Below the pieces are notes generated by a model. That model was not told the DNA's origin. It saw only the letters and a program-made list of their open reading frames with translations, and searched no databases. From the NCBI RefSeq assembly GCF_001435445.1, contig NZ_AZDH01000014.1:219545-283544 (forward strand): a DNA stretch of 64,000 bases, given 5' to 3'. This document shows, piece by piece, positions 52,480 through 62,913 of this stretch. This DNA is from Companilactobacillus kimchii DSM 13961 = JCM 10707. GTDB lineage: Bacteria; Bacillota; Bacilli; Lactobacillales; Lactobacillaceae. Position 1 is the first letter of the stretch. Every line of letters starts with the position of its first letter. A program made the translations under genes and the position numbers.

Positions 52480-54119
52480 TTAACATCAAAAACATATCCT
52501 TGTGGATAAAATTCTAAACGATAGGCTCGATAAACATAGGCTTTCGATGAAGCATTCTTAACTGTTACGTTGAAAACTTGATTACCGCTTGAATCAACTT
52601 CAATCACATTACTTTCAGCACCATTATTTTTATATCCGAAATCGACTAACGTATTCCCATTACTCTCACGTTCGGCGTAACCAATAATATTTGTGAAATT
52701 AGTTTTTCCCAGTGATTTTCCATACGCCCAAGTCTGATCTATTGTCATCTTCTTAGTATCAATATGATATTGAACCGCCTGTGAATACTTACCTGACGTT
52801 TTCTTATTACCATTAGTAACATCAACATTATTGTCATAAAGTAGGATGTTTTCACCATCCTTATCTTTACTCAATTGATAAAGTCCGTGCTGCCCACCAG
52901 TTATTGTCGTACCTTTAGTTGGCGTCAACAATTTACTGCGATACTTCTTAGGCCAACTCTTCTTCGATTTTCCACTGTAAATCCAAATGATCTTGTCAGT
53001 CTTATAATTCAGTTTCATAATCATATCCTGATTACGTCCTGAAATCATAATCGTATTATCTGACTTGTCATAATCAACGGCATTTTGATGGAACCAATCG
53101 ATTTTCCCATCTGACCCAGCCTTATAATTTTTATACATTGAACTAGGTAGGATTTTCTTCAAGTCGATCACTTTAACTATTTTTCCAGTTTTATGTGAAA
53201 TTTGAACCATCACATCTTCTTTATACTTAGAGCCGTCGTTCACGGTTGCTAAAATATCTTTATTAGGCAATTCCAAAAGGTCATGGTGAATCACCGTTGT
53301 TTCATCTTTAGCATTACCACTGTCATTAGATTTGACCTTATTATTAAAACTATATTCACGGTAAACTCGACCCAAAGCATCTGTCTCAATCAAGTCATTA
53401 TAGACTGTTGAATCGACATTCTTCTTAGTTAAAATCAAAAAATGTCCATCATCAGTTTGTTCAATTGTATGTTGTGAGTAATTAGTTGAATACCATCTAA
53501 CTTCTCCATCTGCATCAATGGCGAATGGTTCTTTAGTTGTACGATTCATCAAGGTTAGCTTATTGTCACCAATATCCATTTTTGATTTATCATTTTTGGA
53601 AACTACGATCTTGGCATTTTTAATATATTTAGGTAATTCTTCAGTTTGTAAATGCAAGACCTTTTGTTCCGTACTACCATCTTTATAAGTTACGGTTATT
53701 GTCACAGTATTATTATAGTCAGCATATAACCCAGCTATCGGAACTTGATGGGTCTTTTGATAACCTTTCACTTGATTAGTAATACTTGTTTTATCAGTCT
53801 TTCCTGAAACGGTATAGCTTATTTTAGCTGCTTTGTCAGTCTTGAAAATAACTAAAGCAGTTAACGGTGAATCCTTATAAGGGTTCACTTTCACGTACGG
53901 ATCACTCAACGTATACGCTTTATTTTTAGTTGCGCTCTGATATTTTTTAGTTAATTTCTTCTGAGCATCCTCTCTCGTTGAAATCAGCTTAGAACCAATA
54001 TTCTTTTTAATCTGTGTAGTCGATAAAACTTCTGAATTTTTTGAACCACTGGAACATCCCACTAATACTAGTAACATCAGTGGAATCAATCCCAACAAAA
54101 ATAATTTCTTTCTCCTCAT
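52473..54119 (-). CDS. Aryl-sulfate sulfotransferase (ASST)-like lipoprotein
   Basis: 548 aa. Lipoprotein signal with lipobox LVGC (Cys ~22). A beta-rich N-terminal domain (~75-165, Arylsulfotran_N type) is followed by a propeller-like ASST domain: VIHHDLLELPNKDILATVND, WFHQNAVDYDKSDNTIMISGRNQDMIMKLNYKTDKIIWIYSG, GGQHGLYQLSKD. In E. coli AssT transfers sulfate between phenols without PAPS, using an active-site His; whether Lactobacillaceae members do this is not known. Single gene. Confidence 0.82.
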   Translation of the reverse strand: MRRKKLFLLGLIPLMLLVLVGCSSGSKNSEVLSTTQIKKNIGSKLISTREDAQKKLTKKYQSATKNKAYTLSDPYVKVNPYKDSPLTALVIFKTDKAAKISYTVSGKTDKTSITNQVKGYQKTHQVPIAGLYADYNNTVTITVTYKDGSTEQKVLHLQTEELPKYIKNAKIVVSKNDKSKMDIGDNKLTLMNRTTKEPFAIDADGEVRWYSTNYSQHTIEQTDDGHFLILTKKNVDSTVYNDLIETDALGRVYREYSFNNKVKSNDSGNAKDETTVIHHDLLELPNKDILATVNDGSKYKEDVMVQISHKTGKIVKVIDLKKILPSSMYKNYKAGSDGKIDWFHQNAVDYDKSDNTIMISGRNQDMIMKLNYKTDKIIWIYSGKSKKSWPKKYRSKLLTPTKGTTITGGQHGLYQLSKDKDGENILLYDNNVDVTNGNKKTSGKYSQAVQYHIDTKKMTIDQTWAYGKSLGKTNFTNIIGYAERESNGNTLVDFGYKNNGAESNVIEVDSSGNQVFNVTVKNASSKAYVYRAYRLEFYPQGYVFDVNK

Positions 54120-54170
54120 TTATAACTCCTCAATAAAAAAATCAATTTTCTCAACCGTTTTATCGTATAA

Positions 54171-54201
54171 AAAAAATGTTGATATTCCGCCAACATTTTT
54201 T
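54171..54201 (-). terminator. Terminator behind the NUDIX gene
   Basis: AAAAAATGTTG / CAACATTTTTT with a 9-base loop and flanking A/T tracts. Confidence 0.8.
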
Positions 54202-54219
54202 GAAGATTTTGTGAAAACC

Positions 54220-54708
54220 CTATAACAGAACCTGCCAATCAGGATATTCGGTATCCTTAGTTTCAAATTTTCCCATCAAAAGATATTCCTTTGCTTTGAG
54301 AACTAAAGGAGAGCTATTACTGATACTCAATTCAGACAATGGTACCCAGACAGCACCCAACGAGTCTTGACCAATAAATTGTGTAACTGTAGCTTTTACT
54401 TCACCTTGATATTCTTCAATTAAATTAAAAACACAAATATGTTCATTCCACGTATATCTTTGATACTTCCAAGGAAATATGAAACTAACTGTACCCAATT
54501 GATGTGAGTCTGTAACTCTTAATCCAGTTTCTTCAGCGATCTCTCTAATAACGGTATTTTCCAAAGGTTCTCCCTCGTTCATACTTCCACCAGGTAAATC
54601 ATAACGATTAATATATGGACCACCATTTTTTTTAATCACCAACAATTTTTCTGATTCATGGATAATCCCGTATGATCCGAATGCAAAATGAAAAGTTTTA
54701 CTGCTCAT
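54220..54708 (-). CDS. NUDIX hydrolase
   Basis: 162 aa. A complete Nudix box GGSMNEGEPLENTVIREIAEETG (G-x5-E-x7-R-E-U-x-E-E-x-G) sits at residues ~45-67. Hydrolyses a nucleoside diphosphate linked to another moiety; the substrate is unknown. Single gene, ATG 54708. Confidence 0.92.
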   Translation of the reverse strand: MSSKTFHFAFGSYGIIHESEKLLVIKKNGGPYINRYDLPGGSMNEGEPLENTVIREIAEETGLRVTDSHQLGTVSFIFPWKYQRYTWNEHICVFNLIEEYQGEVKATVTQFIGQDSLGAVWVPLSELSISNSSPLVLKAKEYLLMGKFETKDTEYPDWQVLL

Positions 54709-54794
54709 TTGTCCAAACCTCCCCTATCATTGAATAGAAAGTATTATTATAATAATATTAAATTAATTAGGATCTTATTCAAGGGGTAAATATT

Positions 54795-55172
54795 ATGGCA
54801 GAAATTTCATCAGACGACTATTTCAAAATTGTTAAAAAAGTATGGGCAGGCGGAAAATTCAAAGACATGGGTGTCACAACCGGTAAGAAGTACATTCAAA
54901 TGTACAATGAATTCATGCAAAATGTCGGTAACGGTCAAACGACTGAAATTGAAGAAAAATTCCATCCCGATGACTGTGAACTAATTGCTTCTACAAATGT
55001 TGACGAAGGACAAATGGTTATCATGTGTTCACAAGAAAAAAATGGTAAAACTTATCTAGAAACATTTTCAGCCATCACCGATGTTGATTTCTCAAATATG
55101 ACACCTGTTGAAAGTGACTTTTATCATGAAATGATCCGCGCAGATACAGAAGGACGTATTAAAGAAATTTAG
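54795..55172 (+). CDS. Unknown small soluble protein
   Basis: 125 aa, acidic, no signal or membrane segment. Residues EISSDDYFKIVKKVWAGGKFKDMGVTTGKKYIQMYNEFMQ are helical, and the second half is strand-rich. No family recognised. ATG 54795 has AAGGGG upstream. Followed after 128 bp by a MarR gene with its own promoter, so it is probably monocistronic. Confidence 0.65.
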   Translation: MAEISSDDYFKIVKKVWAGGKFKDMGVTTGKKYIQMYNEFMQNVGNGQTTEIEEKFHPDDCELIASTNVDEGQMVIMCSQEKNGKTYLETFSAITDVDFSNMTPVESDFYHEMIRADTEGRIKEI

Positions 55173-55228
55173 AGACCAACACACACCATTTAATCCAGTA
55201 ACAACAAAAAGTAAGTTACTGGATATTT

Positions 55229-55269
55229 TTGTCCAAAGTAGTGGACAAAGTCCACCATTATGATATACT
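55229..55269 (+). promoter_or_regulatory. MarR-GNAT promoter with overlapping operator
   Basis: TTGTCCAAAGTAGTGGACAA (55229-55248) is a perfect dyad with 7-bp arms. It includes the -35-like TGGACA (55242-55247); TATACT (55264-55269) follows after 16 bp. Autorepression by the adjacent MarR protein is the simplest reading. Confidence 0.65.
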
Positions 55270-55300
55270 ATTCTCAATCCAAATCAGGAGGTTCTTTCAC

Positions 55301-55735
55301 TTGTTAGATCGAAATGAGATCACATCAATCCGTAGTTTCAACCGTAACTACACTAAATTACTGGGTATTCTTAATAAAAGGGTTTTAGATACGCCCCTTA
55401 GTTGGACTGAAGGTCGTATCATTCTAGAGATCTATTTCAATCAAGACAAAACCCCAATTGAAGTCGCTAATCACTTGAATCTTGATAAAAGTTACACTAG
55501 CCGTATTCTCAAACGTTTTGAAAAAAATGAATTACTCTATAAATCACCTTCATCTACCGATCTTCGTTCCAAAAAGATTCATTTAACCACTAAAGGAACA
55601 AAACTTGCCCAACAATTAGATGAACGCTCGGATCAACAAATAAAAGATTTATTAATCAATTTATCACCTCAACAGCAACAAGAATTCTATGAAGCTGTCG
55701 AAACAATAGACAAATTACTATTCAATAGAAAGTAG
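55301..55735 (+). CDS. MarR family transcriptional regulator
   Basis: 144 aa. Winged helix LSWTEGRIILEIYFNQDKTPIEVANHLNLDKSYTSRILKRFEKNELLYKSPSSTDLRSKKIHLTTKG. TTG 55301 is placed behind GGAGG at 9 bases; the longer frame would extend through the operator and promoter. Forms an operon with the GNAT gene, 9 bases downstream; this MarR-plus-acetyltransferase pairing is frequent. Confidence 0.88.
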   Translation: MLDRNEITSIRSFNRNYTKLLGILNKRVLDTPLSWTEGRIILEIYFNQDKTPIEVANHLNLDKSYTSRILKRFEKNELLYKSPSSTDLRSKKIHLTTKGTKLAQQLDERSDQQIKDLLINLSPQQQQEFYEAVETIDKLLFNRK

Positions 55736-55744
55736 GCCTTTTCA

Positions 55745-56182
55745 ATGTGGTATTCCAAAAGTTTTCCAGAATTGAGTACCAATGAACTTTTTGAAATTTT
55801 ATATTTACGTACAAGAGTTTTCGTAGTTGACCAAAAGAGAGTCTATCAAGAAGTCGACGAACATGATCCCGAATCCATTCACGTATTTGATTTAGAAAAT
55901 GGTCAAATTGTAGCTTATGCTAGAATCTTTAATCAGAATGAAAAAGTTACTTTCGGCCGAGTCCTCACTAACCCAGACTACCGTGGTCAAGGATTGGGAA
56001 ATGAGCTGATGCAACATGTCTTTACTACAATTCAAAGGGACTTTCCCAAAAAAGAAGTCGAAATTGAAGCTCAAGTCCAAGTAGAAAAATTCTATCAAAA
56101 ATTTCATTTCCAAACGCAAGGTGCACCTTTTTTGTTCAACCATACACCTCATTTAAAAATGACCCATGAAATGATTGGTTAA
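55745..56182 (+). CDS. GNAT family N-acetyltransferase, ElaA-like
   Basis: 145 aa. ElaA pattern: WYSKSFPELSTNELFEILYLRTRVFVVDQKRVYQEVDEHDPES at the N-terminus, the acetyl-CoA loop VLTNPDYRGQGLGNELMQHVF, and EVEIEAQVQVEKFYQKFHFQTQG. Substrate unknown. Second gene of the MarR operon. Confidence 0.9.
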   Translation: MWYSKSFPELSTNELFEILYLRTRVFVVDQKRVYQEVDEHDPESIHVFDLENGQIVAYARIFNQNEKVTFGRVLTNPDYRGQGLGNELMQHVFTTIQRDFPKKEVEIEAQVQVEKFYQKFHFQTQGAPFLFNHTPHLKMTHEMIG

Positions 56183-56215
56183 AAAAATTCACTCATCAAT
56201 TTGAGTGAATTTTTT
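56182..56215. terminator. Bidirectional terminator
   Basis: AAAAAATTCACTCA / TGAGTGAATTTTTT between the convergent GNAT and FGGY kinase genes. Confidence 0.88.
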
Positions 56216-56222
56216 ATTGCGT

Positions 56223-57698
56223 TTAAACGTTTATTAATGAGACAGCTTTTTGCCATCCCCGAACTTTTTCATTGCATTCATTGACCGCCATTTTTGGTTC
56301 AAAACTACGATATTCAATAGCTTCTTGTAAAACATTTTCATCATAAAAATCCAATTGTAGTCCCGCTAAGAAGACTGCTCCTAAAACACTTAACTCTTCC
56401 ACATTAGGGATCTTTAATACTGACTGTAACAAATCGCATTGAAATTGCATCAAATAATTATTAGAAGTAGCTCCACCATCGACTTTCAAAATATTAATTT
56501 GACCGCCAGTATCTTTTTTCATTAATTGCAAAATATCGTTGATTTGATAGGCAATACTCTCTAAGCCTGCTTTAACAACTTCATTCTTGCGGGTTTTACG
56601 AGTCATACCGACAATTGTTCCTGTCGCATCATCATTCCAGTAAGGTGCACCCAATCCAGTAAATGCTGGTACCAAATAAGTCTTGTCACTCTTATTAGCA
56701 CGGTAGGCCATCTCTTCAGTTTCAGCACTGTGCTGAATCAAACCCAGATCATCTTTTAACCACTTGATAACTGCTCCAGAGTAGTTAACATTTCCTTCCA
56801 AAACATAATTCGATTGACCATTAATTTTCCAAGCAACAGATGTGATCAAACCGTTTGAGGACATGACTGGTTTAGAACCAATATTCATCATGATTGATGA
56901 ACCAGTTCCATATGTGGATTTAACGTCGCCAAAATTAGTACATCTTTGACCAAATAAAGCTGCTTGGGAATCACCTAATACTCCATAAATAGGGATTTGA
57001 TGATTCAAGATTCCTTCAAAATCAGTCATCCCAAATTTAGCATTTGAATCAACTATTTTGGCTAAATATGATCTCTTTAAATCAAAAATTTTTAATAGAT
57101 CATCATCCCAATCGCCACTCTTTAGATTCATAAGTTGTGTTCTGGAGGCATTAGAAGGTTCAGTTTTAAAACTTTGGCCCTTAGTTAATTGATAAATTAA
57201 CCAACTATCAACCGTTCCCAGACACAAGTCACCCTTTTGGGCAGCTTCTTGAACTTCTGGAACATTCTCCAGTAGCCAAGTATATTTAGATGCCGTGAAA
57301 TATGGTGATAAAGGCATACCTGTCTTTTGATAAATAGATTGTCCGACACCAGTTTTTTCAATTCTTTCACAGACATCTTTAGCACGTGAACATTGCCAAA
57401 CAACTGATTCTGATAGAGGTTTACACGTAGACTTTGACCATGCTGTAGCTGTTTCCCTTTGATTAGTAATTCCTAAACCAACAATTTTTGTTGAATCAAC
57501 TTTAGTATCATCTAGAATTTTTCTTATTAAAAACAAAATATTTTGGTAAATCTCACGTAAATCATGGCTGACCCAACCTTGCTTACTAATAATTTGCCGA
57601 TGATTACGTGTTACTTTTCTTAAAATCTGACCATCTTGATCTACTAGAACCACTTTGGTACCTTGTGTACTCTGATCAATTCCCAACAAATACTTCAT
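56223..57698 (-). CDS. FGGY family carbohydrate kinase (glycerol-kinase-like)
   Basis: 491 aa. ASKHA kinase: LLGIDQSTQGTKVVLVDQDG (phosphate-1), GLGITNQRETATAW and WQCSRA as in glycerol kinase, GVLGDSQAALFGQ, STYGTGSS (phosphate-2), and KVDGGATSNNYLMQFQCDLL (adenosine). GlpK-like, but it is the last gene of an operon with a split transketolase, so the natural substrate is more likely a ketose than glycerol. 17 bases downstream of the transketolase C-subunit gene. Confidence 0.85.
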   Translation of the reverse strand: MKYLLGIDQSTQGTKVVLVDQDGQILRKVTRNHRQIISKQGWVSHDLREIYQNILFLIRKILDDTKVDSTKIVGLGITNQRETATAWSKSTCKPLSESVVWQCSRAKDVCERIEKTGVGQSIYQKTGMPLSPYFTASKYTWLLENVPEVQEAAQKGDLCLGTVDSWLIYQLTKGQSFKTEPSNASRTQLMNLKSGDWDDDLLKIFDLKRSYLAKIVDSNAKFGMTDFEGILNHQIPIYGVLGDSQAALFGQRCTNFGDVKSTYGTGSSIMMNIGSKPVMSSNGLITSVAWKINGQSNYVLEGNVNYSGAVIKWLKDDLGLIQHSAETEEMAYRANKSDKTYLVPAFTGLGAPYWNDDATGTIVGMTRKTRKNEVVKAGLESIAYQINDILQLMKKDTGGQINILKVDGGATSNNYLMQFQCDLLQSVLKIPNVEELSVLGAVFLAGLQLDFYDENVLQEAIEYRSFEPKMAVNECNEKVRGWQKAVSLINV

Positions 57699-57715
57699 AA
57701 TAATTTCTCCTCAAA

Positions 57716-58660
57716 TTAAGAAATTGATTTTTCAACATTTTTGGCAATTCCGGCACCATCTAAGCCATAGTAACTAAAGACTTCATCTTGGGTACCAGCA
57801 ATTGCAGGGGCATCTGGGAATCCTAAAATATGAAGTTTGGCACTGCCTGATGTAGCGACTACTTCAGCCACAGCTGAACCAATACCATTGTAAATACTGT
57901 GTTCTTCAATTGTATAAATATCAGAAAATTCATTACTGATCTTACTCAATAATTCCGTATCCAATGGTTTCAAGCTAACCAAGTCAACAACTGTAGCTTT
58001 GATACCTTGTTTTTCAAGTAAATCTGCGGCTTTCAACGCTTCAGGAACTGTTTCTCCCATAGCTACCAACGCAATATCCTTACCATTTCTTAAAACATTA
58101 GCTTTACCCGGTTTTACAAAAGCCTCTTCAGGATTGTCGTAACAATTGTTCAAAGCTTTCTTACCAATTCTGATATAGGCTGGTTTATCTGATTTAACTA
58201 AATACTTAAACAAACCAATTGTTTGATATTGATCACAAGGCATATAGACTTCCAAATTTGGAATGGCTCTAGTGATTGCCAAATCTTGTAGAGAATGGTG
58301 AGTACTTCCCAAGACACTATAGGAATTACCACCACTGATACCTAGCAATTTAACATTAGTATTAGAGTAAGAAACATCCACTTTAACTTGTTCGATACTT
58401 CTCATTGTCAAAAAAGCGGCTGGCGATACGGCGAATGGACGTTTACCACTGTGAGCTAATCCAGCACTAATTGTGACAAGATCTTGTTCAGCAATACCGA
58501 CTTCGACAATTTGCTTAGGCAACTCTTTGGCAAAAGGAACCAAAGAACCTGAACCTCTAGAATCACTAGTTAGAACAACAATATCAGAATCCTTCTTCCC
58601 AGCATCTACTAATTGTTCACAAATTACTTCTCCAACTTTACGTGCTTTTTCCTCTGACAT
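57716..58660 (-). CDS. Transketolase, C-terminal subunit
   Basis: 314 aa. Pyrimidine-binding and C-terminal domains of a split transketolase: VGIAEQDLVTISAGLAHSGKRPF with the Glu that activates thiamine diphosphate, YMPCDQYQT, YIRIGKK, LVAMGETVPEALKAADLLEKQGIKATVVDLVSLKPLD. Starts inside the stop of the N-subunit gene (TAATG). With that subunit it forms the full enzyme. Confidence 0.92.
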   Translation of the reverse strand: MSEEKARKVGEVICEQLVDAGKKDSDIVVLTSDSRGSGSLVPFAKELPKQIVEVGIAEQDLVTISAGLAHSGKRPFAVSPAAFLTMRSIEQVKVDVSYSNTNVKLLGISGGNSYSVLGSTHHSLQDLAITRAIPNLEVYMPCDQYQTIGLFKYLVKSDKPAYIRIGKKALNNCYDNPEEAFVKPGKANVLRNGKDIALVAMGETVPEALKAADLLEKQGIKATVVDLVSLKPLDTELLSKISNEFSDIYTIEEHSIYNGIGSAVAEVVATSGSAKLHILGFPDAPAIAGTQDEVFSYYGLDGAGIAKNVEKSIS

Positions 58661-59484
58661 TATTTTCTTTCCTCCAATTCCTTATCAAATACATCTAAGG
58701 CTTCTTTATATTGTTCTTCAGTTGGTACTTTGCGGTGCCATTCGGCCTTGTTCTCTGCGAATGAAACACCGCAACCTTTAACCGTGTCAGCCAAAATCAA
58801 AGTAGGTTTATTTTGAATTGGCTTCAAATCAAAAGCATCAACCAATTGCGACATGTCATTACCATCAATTTCAACGACGTTCCAACCAAAAGCTTCATAC
58901 TTAGCCTTCAAAGGTTCACTATTCATAACATCCCTTGTCTTACCAGTGATTTGAAGACCATTATGATCAATGATAGCTGTTAAATTATCAAGTTTGAAAC
59001 TTCCAGCTGCCATGGCTGCTTCCCAAACAGAACCTTCTGCTTGTTCACCGTCACCCATCAAAACGTAAGTATGATAATCTTTGTCATCCATCTTGGCTGC
59101 TTTAGCGATTCCGACACTCAAAGCCAAACCATGTCCCAGTGAACCGGTATTCATTTCAATTCCTTTAATGTGATTATTAGGATGACCAATATATGGTGAT
59201 TTGAATTGTGAATATGTTAGAAGATCTTCTTTAGGAAAATATCCCCGATCGGCCAAAATATTCAAAAGAATTTCTACAGCGTGACCCTTTGATTGAATGT
59301 AACGATCACGATCTTCATTCTTAAATGTTTCTGGAGTTTGATTGAGTACCTTATAGTAGAGAGCAACCAAAATATCTGTGCATGAAAGATCAGAACCGGT
59401 GTGCCCTGTCTTAGCACGATAAATCATTTCCCATGTCGCCTTTCTCATTTCAATAGCTTTCTTCTCTAATTGTTCGACATCCAT
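58660..59484 (-). CDS. Transketolase, N-terminal subunit
   Basis: 274 aa. ThDP pyrophosphate domain: KTGHTGSDLSCTDILVALYYKVL, SKGHAVEILLNILADRGYF, MNTGSLGHGLALSVGIAKAAK, and the metal motif GDGEQAEGSVWEAAMAAGSFKLDNLTAIIDHN. First gene of the operon, divergent from the isomerase. Its promoter TTGAAA (59559-59554) / TAGTAT (59536-59531; 17-bp spacer) is followed by a cre site. Confidence 0.93.
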   Translation of the reverse strand: MDVEQLEKKAIEMRKATWEMIYRAKTGHTGSDLSCTDILVALYYKVLNQTPETFKNEDRDRYIQSKGHAVEILLNILADRGYFPKEDLLTYSQFKSPYIGHPNNHIKGIEMNTGSLGHGLALSVGIAKAAKMDDKDYHTYVLMGDGEQAEGSVWEAAMAAGSFKLDNLTAIIDHNGLQITGKTRDVMNSEPLKAKYEAFGWNVVEIDGNDMSQLVDAFDLKPIQNKPTLILADTVKGCGVSFAENKAEWHRKVPTEEQYKEALDVFDKELEERK

Positions 59485-59510
59485 AGTAATTTCTCCTTAC
59501 AGTCAATTTC

Positions 59511-59524
59511 AGTAATCGCTTTCA
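59511..59524 (-). promoter_or_regulatory. cre (CcpA) site in the transketolase operon leader
   Basis: AGTAATCGCTTTCA matches the cre consensus in 13 of 14 positions and lies just downstream of the minus-strand -10, where CcpA binding would repress. Confidence 0.7.
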
Positions 59525-59686
59525 AAATTTATACTAAACTGTTTATCTAAATTTTTCAATAGTTTAGTTGAACAAATTGTGTTTTCTAAAATAATCTAAT
59601 TCATTTTAGATAGTATAAATCCCTTTAAAATAAGCACTTATAGGGGATAGTTCTATTTTTGTTTAGTTATTAGTTTTAATAAACTA

Positions 59687-59715
59687 TTGAATATTAGTTA
59701 AATCAGCTTTATAGT
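59687..59715 (+). promoter_or_regulatory. Promoter of the isomerase gene
   Basis: TTGAAT (59687-59692), 17-bp spacer, TATAGT (59710-59715). Confidence 0.7.
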
Positions 59716-59722
59716 TTAGTTG

Positions 59723-59737
59723 TGGAAACGCTTTCCA
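59723..59737. promoter_or_regulatory. LacI-type operator (cre-like) at the isomerase start site
   Basis: TGGAAACGCTTTCCA: perfect 6-bp arms around CGC, immediately behind the -10. It fits CcpA or a LacI-family repressor such as the one at 62914. Confidence 0.65.
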
Positions 59738-59773
59738 AATAATTAATTTATTAAATTAAGGGAGTAATTATTT

Positions 59774-61204
59774 ATGAGTGTAGATAAAATCAAATTAGGT
59801 TTCGCACCTACTAGAAGAAATATTTTTTCAGCTGACGCTGCCATTGAATTCGCCAATTACACGCGTAAAAAGTTGGATGATATGGGAGTCGACTACGTTG
59901 ATATTAAAGATGTTAATGATGACGGTCTTCTTTATGATGACGAAGGCATGAATAAGATTGCTAAGAAGTTCCAAGACGCTGACATTGATGGTTTGTTCTT
60001 AGCTAACGAAAATTTTGGTACTGAATATGAATGTGCCCGTTTAGCAAAGAAACTAAACGTTCCCGTTCTACTTTGGGGACCAAAAGATGAGGCACCTGCG
60101 GCAGATGGTTCACGTTTAAGAGATACTCAATGTGGTCTGTTTGCGATTGGAAAAGTTTTACGTCGCTTCCAAATTCCATTCACTTATGTTAAAAACTGTG
60201 ATCTCGACGACCCTGCTTTTGAACAAGGTATCAATGATTTCATCAAAGTATGTAATGTCGTTAAGACTTTCAAAAATACTCGCATCCTACAAATTGGACC
60301 TCGTCCTTTCGACTTTTGGAGCACAATGGTTAATGAAGGTGAATTGTTAGAGAAGTTCAACATCTCACTCTCGCCTATCCCAATTACAGAACTAGTAGAA
60401 AAGATTCATGAATTGATCGACAAGAAAGATTCTGAAATTGCGGAAACTGAAAAGACTTTGAATTCTGTCGCTGATGTTCAGATTTCTGATAAAGATTTGC
60501 AAATGGTTGCTGCACTTAAAGTTGCTATTAAGAGATTAGCTAAAGCCTATGGATGTAATTCTGCCGCAATCCAATGTTGGACTGCTCTTCAAGACGAAAT
60601 CGGCATTCTTCCATACGCTTCCGAATCATTACTTCAAGACGAAGGTTTACCTGTAACTTGTGAAACTGATATTCATGGTGTCATCTCTGAATTATTAGTT
60701 CAAGCTGCAACTATGGGCGATCATCGAGCTATCTTTGCTGATGTTAACTGTCGTCATCCAGAAAATCCTAATGGTGAATTACTACAACACTTGGGTGTCT
60801 TCCCATATTCAACTGCCAAAAACAAACCTACCTTGCCAAAATCACACTTTGTTTTCGACTACCCAGGGTCAGTAGGCTTCCAAGCTCAAGATGGTAACTA
60901 TACTCTTTGTCGTTTCGATGGCGATAATGGTAAGTACTCAATGTTAATGGGTAATGCTAAAACTTGTGAAGGACCATATGAACAAGGTACTTATATTTGG
61001 TTACAATTTGCTAACCTCAACCGTTTCGAAACTAAACTAGTTTATGGACCATATATCCATCACATGGCTGCTGTTCGTGACGACGTTGTGCCTGTTCTCT
61101 ACGAAGCATGTAAGTATTTAGGCGTTACACCTGACTTCTATGATCCTATTGAAGATGATGTTAAGGCTTATCTTCGTGGTGACACTTCTTCAATTATTAA
61201 ATAA
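59774..61204 (+). CDS. L-fucose/L-arabinose isomerase-fold sugar isomerase
   Basis: 476 aa. The fold class is seen from GLFLANENFGTEYECARLAKKLNVPVLLWGPKDE, then AIQCWTALQDEIGILPYASESLLQDEGLPVTCETDIHGVISELL with the metal-binding Glu and Asp, and the C-terminal His region YGPYIHHM. It would convert an aldose to a ketose with Mn(II). The divergent kinase and transketolase suggest that the ketose is phosphorylated and cleaved into the pentose phosphate pool. The sugar cannot be named from sequence. Confidence 0.8.
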   Translation: MSVDKIKLGFAPTRRNIFSADAAIEFANYTRKKLDDMGVDYVDIKDVNDDGLLYDDEGMNKIAKKFQDADIDGLFLANENFGTEYECARLAKKLNVPVLLWGPKDEAPAADGSRLRDTQCGLFAIGKVLRRFQIPFTYVKNCDLDDPAFEQGINDFIKVCNVVKTFKNTRILQIGPRPFDFWSTMVNEGELLEKFNISLSPIPITELVEKIHELIDKKDSEIAETEKTLNSVADVQISDKDLQMVAALKVAIKRLAKAYGCNSAAIQCWTALQDEIGILPYASESLLQDEGLPVTCETDIHGVISELLVQAATMGDHRAIFADVNCRHPENPNGELLQHLGVFPYSTAKNKPTLPKSHFVFDYPGSVGFQAQDGNYTLCRFDGDNGKYSMLMGNAKTCEGPYEQGTYIWLQFANLNRFETKLVYGPYIHHMAAVRDDVVPVLYEACKYLGVTPDFYDPIEDDVKAYLRGDTSSIIK

Positions 61205-61214
61205 TTCAGTACGC

Positions 61215-61260
61215 AAAAAGGGTGATGTATTCTATTAAAAATACATCATCCTTTTTATTT
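61215..61260. terminator. Isomerase terminator
   Basis: AAAAGGGTGATGTAT / ATACATCATCCTTTT, strong bidirectional hairpin. Confidence 0.88.
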
Positions 61261-61262
61261 CG

Positions 61263-61293
61263 AAAAAAAAGCCAAACCATTTCTGATTTGACT
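61263..61293 (-). terminator. GH1 gene terminator
   Basis: On the minus strand AGTCAAAT / GTTTGGCT followed by eight T. Confidence 0.7.
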
Positions 61294-61309
61294 TCTTCAA
61301 ATAAATTAA

Positions 61310-62773
<1,464 letters not shown>

Positions 62774-62806
62774 TTAATTAAATGATACCGCAAATGGCTT
62801 ATTTCT

Positions 62807-62819
62807 GTAAACGCTTTAC
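62807..62819. promoter_or_regulatory. LacI/cre-like operator between GH1 and LacI genes
   Basis: GTAAACGCTTTAC: perfect 5-bp arms around CGC. Same architecture as 59723-59737. Confidence 0.6.
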
Positions 62820-62913
62820 TAAACAAATCGCACTATTTTACTTAAAATATCAAGATAATTTTTGCAATAAATTTTCTAATTTAGTATTATTTTAGATGAT
62901 AGGAGGTCATCTC

